Source: Luteitalea sp. (GTDB lineage Bacteria > Acidobacteriota > Vicinamibacteria > Vicinamibacterales > Vicinamibacteraceae). Taken from it: a DNA stretch of 64,000 nucleotides. The notes under the pieces were generated by a model, which ran no database searches, was not told where the DNA came from, and saw only the letters and a program-made list of their open reading frames with translations. The position numbers and the translations under genes were made by a program. Below, piece by piece: positions 19,907 through 29,900 of this stretch (the first letter of the stretch is position 1; every line of letters starts with the position of its first letter). The stretch is from the NCBI GenBank assembly GCA_009377495.1, contig WHTZ01000009.1, positions 1-64,000 on the forward strand, written 5' to 3'.

Positions 19907-21097
19907 ATGCGAGTGTCGGTGGTCAATCTGGCGCTCGTCTTGCTGTGCGCGCTACTCCTGCGGCTGTGGTCGCTCGGTCACGGCTTGCCAGGCGGGTTGC
20001 TCGACGATGAGCGCGAGGTGCTCGCACGGGTGATCGCGGCGCTCCAGAACAACGTCTGGCACCCCGGCAGTCTCGACCCGGCTCCGCTGTTGTCGTACCT
20101 CCTCGTGCCAGTGGCGGTGGTTAGGTTCTTGGCTGGCGTCGCGAGCGGCACGTTCACCTCGGTGGGAGAGCTCACACCCGGGGCGCTCGCGTTCTGGGGG
20201 CGGCTCACGGTCGCCCTCTGCGGCACGGCCACCGTGTGGATCGTCTTCCAAATCGGCCTCCGATGGGGTGCCCGACACGCGTTACTGGGCGCAGGCTTGA
20301 TGACGGTGATGCCCTCGCACGTGCGCGCATCCCACTTCGTGACGCCGGATGTGCCGGCCGTCTTCTTGCTCGCGCTAGGCTTCTTGCTCTCGCTGCGCGC
20401 GGCCGAGCGGCCCACATGGCCGGCGTTCGCGTTGGCGGGCGGTGCCGCCGGGCTCGCTGCCGCCATGAGTCCCGTCGCCGCGCTCGCGGTTGCGCTGCCG
20501 CTCACCGCGGCCTGGATGACGCTCACCGCCGTGCCGTCGCGCCGCGTCTGTGGGGCGGCAGCCGTGGCGGCAGCCGCGGCGCTTTACCTGGCGAGCTGCC
20601 CGTTCGTTCTGCTCGACCTGCCGTGGTTCTTGAACGATGCCGCGCAGCGCGCCGCCGCGCGCGCCGCGACCGACCCGCCGGTCGCCTGGTGGGTACCGGT
20701 GGGCCACCTGACGACCGAGCTGGGCGGGCCTGCCATGCTGCTGATGATTGGTGGCACGATACTGGGCGTGGTGCGCGCCGTCAAAGGTCCGGGCCGCACG
20801 CGCTGGACGCTCGCGACCGGTTTTCCGATCGTCGCCCTCTTAACCGGCAGCACGTTGTCGCTCGTCGATGTGCGTGTGCTGACGCTGCTGCCCGCGGCGT
20901 GCCTGCTGGCTGCCATCGCCGTCGTATCAGGTGTGAGCCAGCTCCGCCGATTCGAGATCGCGCGCGCGCCACGGACCGCGCTGATTGCCGCCCTCACCGT
21001 AGCCGCCGTGCTGCCACCGCTCATTGGAGCCCTCCAGGTCGCCCGCGCACTCGCCCAACCTCCCGTCGTGATACGAGCCGTTATCGATCACGAGTAG
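19907..21097 (+). CDS. ArnT/PMT-like membrane glycosyltransferase (GT39-type)
   Basis: 396 residues, polytopic membrane protein. Near the N-terminus LLDDERE supplies the acidic pair of GT-C enzymes in the first periplasmic loop, and FVTPDVPAVFLLALGFL is typical of ArnT/PMT relatives. It would transfer a sugar from a polyprenyl phosphate to a lipid or protein on the periplasmic side. ATG 19907 is preferred (GGGAAG upstream, hydrophobic start MRVSVVNLALVLL); GTG 19874 has no ribosome site. Its stop codon TAG is one half of an 18-base perfect palindrome whose other half supplies the stop of the convergent O-antigen ligase gene. Confidence 0.8.
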   Translation: MRVSVVNLALVLLCALLLRLWSLGHGLPGGLLDDEREVLARVIAALQNNVWHPGSLDPAPLLSYLLVPVAVVRFLAGVASGTFTSVGELTPGALAFWGRLTVALCGTATVWIVFQIGLRWGARHALLGAGLMTVMPSHVRASHFVTPDVPAVFLLALGFLLSLRAAERPTWPAFALAGGAAGLAAAMSPVAALAVALPLTAAWMTLTAVPSRRVCGAAAVAAAAALYLASCPFVLLDLPWFLNDAAQRAAARAATDPPVAWWVPVGHLTTELGGPAMLLMIGGTILGVVRAVKGPGRTRWTLATGFPIVALLTGSTLSLVDVRVLTLLPAACLLAAIAVVSGVSQLRRFEIARAPRTALIAALTVAAVLPPLIGALQVARALAQPPVVIRAVIDHE

Positions 21098-21109
21098 GGC
21101 GCCCTACTC
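21092..21109. repeat. 18-base palindrome holding both stop codons of a convergent pair
   Basis: GAGTAGGGCGCCCTACTC is its own reverse complement. On each strand it reads GAG TAG, giving the last Glu and the stop of the glycosyltransferase (plus) and of the O-antigen ligase (minus). It contains the GTAGGGCGCCC head seen in the REP-like elements elsewhere in the window. It could also act as a bidirectional terminator stem, though no T-runs flank it. Confidence 0.9.
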
Positions 21110-23068
21110 CACCTCGAGCTCTCCGAGGACGACGCCCAACGCCCGGCCGTGCCGATCGGGCTGCCACGTTGGCGTGACGTCGATCCGCACGTAATGTGGC
21201 TGCCACCGGTCACTCCGCGGAGGCACGAGATAGCGGAGCGACCGCCATCCGTCGGCCGAGACGACTGAGTCGTCGACGAGGCGGCCATCGAGCTGCACCC
21301 GAATGCGCTGCGTGATTGGGGCGAGCTTGCGTATGCGAATCGTGACACGGCGCGCGTCGGGGCGCACGGGAACCATGGCCGCGCCGCTGGTCCAACGAAA
21401 CTCGACCCCGCGATGGTCTCGTTCGAAGCCGTAGACGCCGACCGCCACATCCATCACCTCGACGCGCCGGCTCGCCATCACAGCCGTGCTCGCCCGTATC
21501 GCAAGCACGACGAGCAGGGTCATCGCCACCACCCGGCGAGCTCGGCTCACCCATGCTCCCGTCGCGCTCACGGCGGCCAGCCCGCCCATCGCGGCAAATA
21601 TCGCCACATCCTCGCGCAGCACGGTGCGATCACCCGTGATCATCGTGAAACCGTACGCGGCGAGCCCCGTCGCCAAGCCGAGTGACGGCCATGTCGACGA
21701 GGCGCGTGCCACGAGCGTGCCCGGGTCGAACGCACTCCGATACACGGCAAAGAGCAGCAGCACCCAGGCCACCAGGCCCGCGGCGCCAAGCTCCGCAGCC
21801 ATCGAAAGGAACGTATTGTGCGCGGTCAGCGACGTCCCGGCCGAGAACCTGTCGTCCGGCGTCAGATAACGCGGGAACTGCTCGAACAACTGTCCGGGGC
21901 CGACCCCGGAGATCGGGTGATCGGCAATCATGCGTCCGACGATGCTCCAAATGGCGAGACGCCCCTTCGCAATGTTGTCGGGCGGCTGACGCAGGTTGAA
22001 CGTGTAGAGCCAGGTACGGGCGTACGACGTCTGCTCGCCGTGCCGCACGTCGAGCGTGGTGCCTACAACAACCGCCGTAAGGATGAGGAGGACGAGCACC
22101 ACCGCCGCGGCTGCCGCCATCTGTCTGGTATAACGACGTACCACCGCTAACGCATCGACGCGGTCGAGCTCTCGTCTCAAGGCGCCGACTACCAACAGCG
22201 CCAGACCCGCAATTGCCGCGAGTAGACCCATGCGCCCGGCCGTCATCACGAGCGCGACCAACACGAGGACAACCATCGCCAGCCACACCGCGCGGCGCCA
22301 CCCGACCGCGGCGCCCGCGAGCCCCGCGATGACGGACACGAGCAGCGCGAAGTACGCGGCTAGCGCATTGGGATCCGTGTAGGTTGCGTTCACGCGGACG
22401 ATGCCGGGATCGAAGAGCTGCCAAAGTGGCCTCAGCCCCACGAGTGTCTGCGACTGCACGATGCCCACCGACGCCACAATGCCGGCACCTACAGCCGCCG
22501 CGACGAGGATCGACCGGCGACGCTCGGCCGAGGTCAGGGTGCGCACCATCGCCGCGACGAGCAAGCCGTCGAGCAGCACCGAGCACGTCACGGCGCCCCC
22601 CAGGAGCAGCGAGGGCGCCGACTCGAAAGCGTAGGCCGCGGCCTTCACTTGCGCCTCCAGCCACCACGCTTCGAGCGCTCCTCCCGCGAGTAGGTACGCG
22701 GCGTACGGGCTGGCCAGTGTCAGCGCCGCAACGAGCACGACCAGCGCCCAGGATGCGGTCACGGGATCGCGGGGCAGGGTCCGACGCCCGACGACCAGGC
22801 GGGCGAGAAACGGCAGTGCCTGACTCACGATCGTGAGGTGCACGAGGCTCGCGGGAATGGCGGGCCACGCCACGGGCAGGATCGGCGAGAGCGGCGTGGC
22901 CACGACGATGATGGCAGGCGACCACGCGGGTCGTAGCACGCCAACCGTCACGAGGCCCAGCCAGGCGAGCTTGAACAACCAGGCGACGCCGGCCGTCACG
23001 AGCACCGCGCGTACGGGGAACGCAACCAGGAAAGCCAGGAGAAGAGCCGCAATGACCCGAGCAAACAT
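21104..23068 (-). CDS. O-antigen ligase / polymerase family protein
   Basis: 654 residues with about 12 membrane segments, starting MFARVIAALLLAFLVAFPV (ATG 23068; upstream residues to 23197 are low-complexity and unlikely). The Wzy_C/WaaL region is recognisable: SIVGRMIADHPISGVGPGQL, then a long periplasmic loop with YLTPDDR and LTAHNTFLSMAAELG, matching the conserved 'H.e......G..G' pattern. Family members ligate O-antigen or similar chains to lipid A, or polymerise them. The last 110 residues after the final helix form a soluble beta-rich domain (VVSADGWRSLRYLVPPRS). It is convergent with the GT39 gene and downstream of the SurA-like gene (13-base gap). Confidence 0.85.
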   Translation of the reverse strand: MFARVIAALLLAFLVAFPVRAVLVTAGVAWLFKLAWLGLVTVGVLRPAWSPAIIVVATPLSPILPVAWPAIPASLVHLTIVSQALPFLARLVVGRRTLPRDPVTASWALVVLVAALTLASPYAAYLLAGGALEAWWLEAQVKAAAYAFESAPSLLLGGAVTCSVLLDGLLVAAMVRTLTSAERRRSILVAAAVGAGIVASVGIVQSQTLVGLRPLWQLFDPGIVRVNATYTDPNALAAYFALLVSVIAGLAGAAVGWRRAVWLAMVVLVLVALVMTAGRMGLLAAIAGLALLVVGALRRELDRVDALAVVRRYTRQMAAAAAVVLVLLILTAVVVGTTLDVRHGEQTSYARTWLYTFNLRQPPDNIAKGRLAIWSIVGRMIADHPISGVGPGQLFEQFPRYLTPDDRFSAGTSLTAHNTFLSMAAELGAAGLVAWVLLLFAVYRSAFDPGTLVARASSTWPSLGLATGLAAYGFTMITGDRTVLREDVAIFAAMGGLAAVSATGAWVSRARRVVAMTLLVVLAIRASTAVMASRRVEVMDVAVGVYGFERDHRGVEFRWTSGAAMVPVRPDARRVTIRIRKLAPITQRIRVQLDGRLVDDSVVSADGWRSLRYLVPPRSDRWQPHYVRIDVTPTWQPDRHGRALGVVLGELEVE

Positions 23069-23081
23069 AGGGGTCAGGGGG

Positions 23082-23651
23082 TCAAGGGGACACCTTGATG
23101 TCGGTTCGCCGCCGGAGGCTCGCGACCCACTCGTCAATGGCCTCGGCTCGCCGTGCCTCGGCGGTCGAACCAAAGCGCTGCTCGAGGTAGGACGCAATGC
23201 GCACCTCGTCTCGCATCACGGCACGTACCTGCTCCACCCTGAGACCGGCCGATCTGACAGCCGCCTCGAAGGCGTCAGGCGTTGAGAATCCCTTACGCGC
23301 GGCCGCAATCCGTGCGTCAATCGCCTCGGCTGGGGGTTCGGCGACGGTAAAGCGGTCTACCTCGATTCGCATGAGCTCACGGTCAATCAAGCGTCCGACC
23401 AGCGTCGCCGTGTCTTCAGCGTCGGGCACGAGGCCCAGCACGCGCGCAGCGCGTACATCGGAGAGCGTGACCGGGTGGTCGCCAACGATCGCGAGTAGTC
23501 GATCGAGAACCATGACAGGCGGCTCGTGGCGTCCACTTTGCGGCAGTGCCGTTTCGTCGGCCAACGCATCTGCCGGGACCGCCCGACCGACGACAGCAAT
23601 CGCGCTGAGAGTTACCAGGCCGATCGAGCATACGCGCGTCAATGCCCGCAT
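23082..23651 (-). CDS. SurA-N-like periplasmic chaperone lacking a PPIase domain
   Basis: 189 residues starting MRALTRVCSIGLVTLSAIA, a signal peptide. The mature part resembles the SurA N-terminal chaperone domain: VMVLDRLLAIVGDHPVTLSD, VGRLIDRELMRIEVDRF, and a C-terminal helix (AEAIDEWVASLRRRTDIKV). There is no parvulin (PpiC) domain, so it is probably a chaperone for outer-membrane proteins rather than an isomerase. This fits the TamA and TamB genes just upstream. Its ATG overlaps the TGA of a decayed membrane-protein frame (TGATG), which suggests it was once translationally coupled to that gene. Confidence 0.75.
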   Translation of the reverse strand: MRALTRVCSIGLVTLSAIAVVGRAVPADALADETALPQSGRHEPPVMVLDRLLAIVGDHPVTLSDVRAARVLGLVPDAEDTATLVGRLIDRELMRIEVDRFTVAEPPAEAIDARIAAARKGFSTPDAFEAAVRSAGLRVEQVRAVMRDEVRIASYLEQRFGSTAEARRAEAIDEWVASLRRRTDIKVSP

Positions 23652-23967
23652 CACGCTTCTCGCGCCGGCCGGCCGTGTGAGGACACACCGAAGAAGGTCA
23701 ACGCCCCATACGCAGCCAGGATGAACAGGTACGGGCTGAAGGCCAGGCGCATCCGGCCGGAGCCCTCCATGAGCGACGCGCCCGCCAGGTACGCGCATAC
23801 TAGACCAAGACGCCACGACTCGGCGCGAGGATTGTCTCGCCACAGCCGCCAGATCCCGTAGATCGGTGAAAGAACGATGGTCCGACGCGAAGCAGCAGCG
23901 CGACGGCGAACAGCGTTGCAACCGAGCGCGCGTGCGCTGATCCACAGACCATAATTGACAGGGTGCC
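23651..23967 (-). pseudogene. 3' remnant of a polytopic membrane protein, frameshifted
   Basis: The minus strand encodes a clear membrane-protein C-terminus, IVLSPIYGIWRLWRDNP followed by GLVCAYLAGASLMEGSG and PYLFILAAYGALTFFG, ending in TGA at 23653-23651. Upstream, the likely continuation ATLFAVALLLRVG is in another frame, and a further piece HPVNYGLWISARA in the first frame again, so at least two compensating frameshifts are needed. The 5' end abuts the stop of the TamA gene, so the rest of the gene is gone. The pattern suits the end of a GT39 or other polytopic glycosyltransferase, but the family is uncertain. Confidence 0.6.
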
Positions 23968-26955
23968 TCAGAATGCCTGCCCAATGCTGACGTGCCAGGC
24001 CGTGCGGTCCTCACGCTCGCCGCTGGCAAACGTCTGGCGATCGAGCTTGAAGCCCAAATCGACGCGCACGGGACCGATTGGCGACCGGTAACGCACACCG
24101 AACCCGACGCTGCCGCGGATCTCGTCGAGCGCAAGCTCCGCCGCGCGACGGAACACGTTGCCTGCGTCGGTAAACAGCACGCCGCCGAACGAGCGCCAAA
24201 CAGGAAACCGGAGCTCCGCGTTGAGCACCACCAGCGCGTTACCTCCAGTTGGAAAGCCGTTGCGATCGAGCGTGTTCGGCGCGCCAAGTCGGTCGAGCGT
24301 GAACCCGCGTACGGTCGTGTCACCCCCAGCAAAGAAGCGTTCGCTGATCGGGACGTCGCGTACTTCCTCCTGAACCGGGGTGTCGTCCGGACCCACAACG
24401 ATGTTTCCATCCGCGTCGGTCACGGGCACGAGTCGCGTGAAGCCCTCGGCCAAGCCGAGTCGCGCCCCGAGCGCCACGACCGTGCGGTCCAGTTGCGGAA
24501 GCCGCCGATAGACAAAGCTCTGCCAGAAGCCCTTCACGAAGCCGACCTCCGACCCGAGGGCGCGCGCCGACAGCTCACCATCCATGCTGAGAAGGGCGCC
24601 CGCTGTCGGATCGAGCGCGTCGTTACGCGTGTCGTTGAACAATGAGAACGAGACCGTCGACAACCGAACCTGGGGAAACAACCGATCGACCGTGATCTGG
24701 TCTTCCGGCGCAACGCGCACGTCGAACAGCTCCGTACGCCCAAAGCCGTACCGGCCAACAACGGTCAGTCGTCTCGTGAGCTGCCGCGACAGGTCGACCC
24801 GCATGCCGCCTCGACGAAAGTTGAAGCTCGATCGGATGGCCTGCTCGGCAAACGCTAGCACATTGAGATCGGCACCGAGATCTAGCACCCGCGGTTCTCG
24901 GTACGTGCCAACCACACGATACTCGTTGAACGCCAAGCCGCTGCCGTCGCGTGCCGGATCCTCCGGCGCCTCCCGCGGCCTGAGGCTCGCCCGCAGAAAC
25001 AAATTCACGGCGCGGTTCTTACCCCAGAGGTTGCGCCGGCCGATCTCGAAAAAGCCGCGGGCCGCGAGCTCGAGCGCCGTGCCGACGCCACCCTCGCCAT
25101 CATCCACGCGCCGCAGCCGTTCACCGGCCTCGATACCCACACCGTACCCAAGTGTCGTCGCGGGCGCCTCTTCGACCATGACGATCACATCGCGGCGGGC
25201 ACGCCCGACATCACCAGCGTCCGTGATCCGGACGCTGCGGAAGAGCCCGAGCGCCGAGAGCCGCCGCTGACTCTCCACGACATCGGCAAAGCCAAGCGGT
25301 GCACCCGGCTCGAGCGTCACCTCTTCTAGGATCGTGTCGGCGTTCGTCCGCGTGTTACCCGCGACGAGGATGCGATCGACGATCGTCTGCGACCCTTCGT
25401 TCAGGCGATACGTGACATCGATGCCCGTCGTGTTCTGGACGCGCGTGAACACCGCCTCGACACGCGCCTGCCGAAACCCCCGATCGAGATAGAGACGTTC
25501 GAGGGCATCGCGATCGGCCGCGGCGCGCGCCACCGAGAGCGGGGCGCCGGGCTTCGTCGTGAGAACCTTGCGCAACTCCGACTCCGGCAGACCGTGCGCA
25601 CCCGTGATCGCGACTCGGCCAACGGTTGTTTGGGGCCCTTCACTCACGCGAAACCGCACCGCCACAGCACCAGTGGCCCCCGGTCGCGCCCCGTTCGGCG
25701 TCACGTCGTCGACGCTCGCTTCGACCCGCGCGGCCGCAAGGCCGCGGCGGTGAAAGTACGCGGTGAGCGCGGTGGTGGCGCGGTCGACAGCGGAGGCAAC
25801 GAATGGCTCGCCTTCCTCCAACGTGACGAGCGGCCGCAGCTCTGCCTCTGGCACCGTGTCTCCGCCTTCGAACATCACGCGTCGTGTGACGTACGCTCGC
25901 CCCTGCCGCACCGTGAAGACAATGTCGAGATCATTGCCGCGGCGTGTGCGTGCGTAACTCACCTCGGCGCGCCAGTAGCCCTGGTTCCGGAGGTACGCCT
26001 CGATGCGGCGCTTCGAGTCCTCAAGGAGGTCCTCGTCGGCTGCACCCTCGCGCTCGAGCGGTACGAGATCGCGCTCCGCATCGTCCGGCAACGGATCGCC
26101 CGCAAACCGCAAGGTGACCAATGGCCCTGGACTGACGTCCAGCGAAAGGTCGATCGCCGCCTCATCGGCGCCCCGGCTCGTTGCGAGTGAGATGGCCGCG
26201 CCGTAGTACCGACGGCTCCGCAAGTCGGCCACATAGTCGTCGATCCGCGCCTCGATCGCCTGACGGTCGAAGGGCTGACCGCGGGCCAATCGCAGCTCAC
26301 GCAGCAACTCCGGCACAGGCACGAGCGGATTGCCACGAACGCTGATCTCGCCAACGCGCGCACGCACGCCGGCATCGAGGTTGAACACGAGCGCGAGCTC
26401 CTCGCGGGCGGCCGTGGGCTCGACCTTGGTTTCGATAGACGCATCGAGAAAGCCGTGATCGACATAAGCGGTGCGCAGCGCCTCCACGGCTTCTTCGATG
26501 CGACCGGCGGGCGGCGATGAGCCGAGACGATCGGTGATGGCACGGCGCAGCGTCTTTTCGGGTAGGCCGTCGGTCCCGACGAAGCGCAGGGTTGTAATCG
26601 CGCGAGTCGGGACGAGGATGTAGGTCAGCCGAACGCCGCGCGCGTCAGGCCGGGCCTCTACACGGATGTCGTCGAAGCGCGCGAGATGGACGAGGTGCAG
26701 GAGCGACTGGCGCACCGCGTCGAGCGCAAGCCGCTGTCCAGGCGTCGTCTGGACGAGCGAGTGAATCTGGGGGTCGTCGACCTCCTGGCCATCGCGCTCG
26801 ATGCGAACGCCCGTGATTGGCTTCCCGACGAGCTGCGCGATCGCCTCGTCCTCATCCTGCTGCGCACGCGCGTCTCTGGCTCCGGTCAACAAAAGCAGGA
26901 GCAGGAGCAGGAGGACGGGGCCTTTAGGCCTCGCGCCAGACTGCAGAGCGGACAT
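23968..26955 (-). CDS. tamA: TamA/BamA-type outer-membrane assembly protein with about seven POTRA repeats
   Basis: 995 residues starting MSALQSG, then a signal peptide with nine consecutive Leu, ending near ARAQ. Before the barrel I count about seven POTRA-like units by their end motifs: LVHLARFDDIRVEA, TAYVDHGFLDASIE, SRRYYGAAISL, RNQGYWRAEVS, HRRGLAAARVE, LDRGFRQARVE and LSALGLFRSVRI. The C-terminal 400 residues are an Omp85 barrel (FFAGGDTTVRGF, GSVGFGVRYRSPIGPVRVDL, final Phe). E. coli TamA has three POTRAs and BamA five, so this is long. Its ATG overlaps the stop of tamB (TGATG), so the two are translationally coupled and probably form one envelope-spanning machine. Confidence 0.9.
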   Translation of the reverse strand: MSALQSGARPKGPVLLLLLLLLLTGARDARAQQDEDEAIAQLVGKPITGVRIERDGQEVDDPQIHSLVQTTPGQRLALDAVRQSLLHLVHLARFDDIRVEARPDARGVRLTYILVPTRAITTLRFVGTDGLPEKTLRRAITDRLGSSPPAGRIEEAVEALRTAYVDHGFLDASIETKVEPTAAREELALVFNLDAGVRARVGEISVRGNPLVPVPELLRELRLARGQPFDRQAIEARIDDYVADLRSRRYYGAAISLATSRGADEAAIDLSLDVSPGPLVTLRFAGDPLPDDAERDLVPLEREGAADEDLLEDSKRRIEAYLRNQGYWRAEVSYARTRRGNDLDIVFTVRQGRAYVTRRVMFEGGDTVPEAELRPLVTLEEGEPFVASAVDRATTALTAYFHRRGLAAARVEASVDDVTPNGARPGATGAVAVRFRVSEGPQTTVGRVAITGAHGLPESELRKVLTTKPGAPLSVARAAADRDALERLYLDRGFRQARVEAVFTRVQNTTGIDVTYRLNEGSQTIVDRILVAGNTRTNADTILEEVTLEPGAPLGFADVVESQRRLSALGLFRSVRITDAGDVGRARRDVIVMVEEAPATTLGYGVGIEAGERLRRVDDGEGGVGTALELAARGFFEIGRRNLWGKNRAVNLFLRASLRPREAPEDPARDGSGLAFNEYRVVGTYREPRVLDLGADLNVLAFAEQAIRSSFNFRRGGMRVDLSRQLTRRLTVVGRYGFGRTELFDVRVAPEDQITVDRLFPQVRLSTVSFSLFNDTRNDALDPTAGALLSMDGELSARALGSEVGFVKGFWQSFVYRRLPQLDRTVVALGARLGLAEGFTRLVPVTDADGNIVVGPDDTPVQEEVRDVPISERFFAGGDTTVRGFTLDRLGAPNTLDRNGFPTGGNALVVLNAELRFPVWRSFGGVLFTDAGNVFRRAAELALDEIRGSVGFGVRYRSPIGPVRVDLGFKLDRQTFASGEREDRTAWHVSIGQAF

Positions 26956-29900
26956 CAGAACACGTGCCTCACACGAACGTCGACGGCGTATGTCTCGTCC
27001 TCGTTCTGCGACAGCACCCACGACAGCCGATCGCTTTGGTTGTACTCGAGCAGGATGAGCTGATCGCGCCGCGAGGAGGTCAGCAAGCGCCCGTAGGTCA
27101 AGTACACGCGATCCGAGAAACGCTTGCCGATGGTCAGTCGCGCACCCGGGTCGAGGCCCGCTGCGGTCTCGGCAGACAGATCGCCCAGCGCCGGGGTAAT
27201 CTGCACGCTATCGACGCCAAGCGCGACCTCGGCTGCGCGTCCCACCTCCGACGAGACCGGGTTTGCGAGCAACCGCAGCGCTCGTGTCGCGATCAGGTCG
27301 CGCTCCGCTTGGTTCGGCTCGCGCAGTGCGCGCAGCTCGGCGTCCTGAGGATCGGCCGTGTCGCCGAACAGCAGGCCGAGGATGTCGACCTCGGCAAGCG
27401 GCGGGTCCGAGCTGAGGTTGAAGACGAACCGCTCGGGTGTGCCGGAGGCGCGTAGCGTCACGCGGTAGACCTGACCGGGCACCTGGGCGCGTGTCTCCGC
27501 CTCGACGTCGAAGAAGGGCTCGATCTTCGTCGGGTTGGAGAAGCTCACCACGCCGCGCGTCACGTCATACCGCTTGCCCTCGGCAAAGATCTCCCCGCGG
27601 ACGATTTCGCCGTGGCCGAAGAGCTGGGGCTGATCGTAGGTACCGCGCAGCGTGAGATCCGTATTGGCCGCGAGACGCATTTCGCGGTTCTCGACCCGAA
27701 TCGTGCCTGGTGCCTCCACACGCACGTCCAACTGGAGCGGCACGCTCTTCTCGGTCTTCTCGGTCTTCTCGGTCGTCGTCGGGGGAGGCTGAAGCGGCCC
27801 AACGGCGGTGAGACCAAATACCCCCGCCCCCGCGGTGTCGAGCGCCTGCACGAGCACGGCATCGCGGACGCTGACACGACCGGACAATGTGGGCGCGGTG
27901 GCGGCACCTCGGAGCGCGAGCTCGGCGTCGACCGTCGACCGGAAGCTGGAGGGAAACCGTACGCGCATGTTGGTGCCGGACGCCGTGAGGCCGTACTCGG
28001 ACAACGCGAAATCCTGAAGGCCGATCCGCCCGCCAAAGCGCACCGGGCCACCGCCGACCCGCCCCGTCAGCCCGTCCACGAGCACGCCGGTCGCGTCGAA
28101 CGTGACCCGCCCGTTGAGCTGCTCAACCGCGTGCGGCAACGCGAAGTGTCGCACGCGCGCGTCGGCCAGGATGGCGCTCCCGACGATCTCTGGCTGATCG
28201 ACCACACCGCGCACCGTGGCCTGCACCTCGGCCGCGCCGGAGCTGCGCACGTCGCGCACGAAGCCCGGGAGGATGCTCAAGTTCGCGTCCCCGAGCAGGC
28301 CCAGGTTCACGCGCCGGCTGTCGAGCCGCACATTGCCGGCCACTTCGAGGGCGGTGCCGTCGCCCACCACCCGCAGCCGGTCGACGCTCAGGACGTCTGG
28401 TCCCAGCGAGAACCGCAGTAAGCCATCGTTGTGGACGCGATAGTCGAGCACGCTGAGGTCGAACCGCTCGATCTTCGCCTCGCCGCGCAGGTCAGGCAGG
28501 TGCGCGAACGCCCCAACCAAGCGGATGGTCCCGCTGGCGACGGCACGTGCATCGGCAGACAGCTTCGGGAAGAGCAATCGCGCGTACGGATCGAGCGACG
28601 TGTCGTTGAACCGGAACGACAGATCGCCATCTGCGCGATCGGTCAGCGCGATGTGGCCCGCACCAGAGAGTGCCAACCGCGCCGACGCCACCTCGAGCTG
28701 CTTGATCGCGAGCGTCCCATCACCGACCGAGAGCTGGCCGCTCACCTGGCCTACGGTTTCCTCACCCGCGTGGAGATCGTCGATGCCTGCCCGTACGACG
28801 TAGCGCGGCGACTCGAACGTCCCGCTCCCCGATGCGGTGAACCGCAGTTGACCTGTCAGAGGTACTCGTGCCTTGGGCAGCCGCGTGATGGCGTCTATCG
28901 GAATCTGCCGCGCGTCTGCGTTGAACGAGTACGTGCCGTTCCATCCGACATGGGCGGCACCGGTTATCCGTCCCTTCGCCTTGCGCATCTCTATGCCGTC
29001 GAGACGGACAGCCGTGCCTTCGAACCGGAGGCCTGCCGAGGCCGCGTCGAACGGCTCACGCCAGGCGGTACCGCGCTCGATCGTCATCCGGCCGTAGCCG
29101 AACGGTGCCTGATAGCGACCGTAGAGATGGAACTCGCCGGAAAGTACGCCGTCGAGTGGGTAGTCGTCCACACCAAACGCGTGCCGTAGGTCTGCGATGG
29201 GACGCCCCGCCACTCGGAACCGCGCGTTGATGGCTTCGCGACCATCCGCCGGTTCGAGCCCGAGCGCGAAGCGGCCGTTCACGTCGATGGTGGCGCCGTT
29301 CTGCCTGACGCGGCCACCCTTCACGGTCGCGTAGCCATCGTCAACCACGACATCGCCGGTCGTGTGGCCCCACACGACATCCCATGCGCGCACCGCGTAA
29401 CTATCGAACCGACCTTCAATGCGCGGTCGCCCGATCGCGCCCGTGAGCACACCGTCGAACTCGCCTCGGCCGCCAATCTCGATGGCCTCCCTCGGCCGGC
29501 CCGCCGCCGTCATAATGCCCGCGAGCAACCGATCGCTTTCCTGCCAGTCACGACTCGTGACGTGAAATGGGATGCTCGACTCATCGCCCCACGCCGTGCG
29601 GCCGGCAAAGGCGACGTACGTCGACGGTGTGGCGAGCTCTCCGCGCTCGAAGCTCACCCAGTCTGGGCTGTAGCGATAGGCGAGCGCGCCGGCAAGCGGG
29701 ACGCGGCCGAGCGGCCGATCGCGGTCGAACGAAGGCGCGTCGGAGACCGTGTAGGCCCGACCTTCCGCCTTCTCGCTTCGCGCTTCGGCGGACTCGCCAC
29801 GGCGGCCCGCGAGACGCGGGCCGCTAGCCAGCCCTGGCTTGTCGGGTCCCGACGGGACCCGACCGGGGCGGAGGCGGTTAGGTCGGGCGTCGAATCGGCC

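Noticed and set aside
21630-22925. A 431-codon frame on the same strand as the O-antigen ligase in another frame
   Set aside because: Extremely Arg-rich out-of-frame reading of a membrane protein gene.
23652-24410. N-terminal extension of the SurA-like protein
   Set aside because: The extension overlaps the end of tamA and has no domain; a signal peptide begins exactly at ATG 23651.
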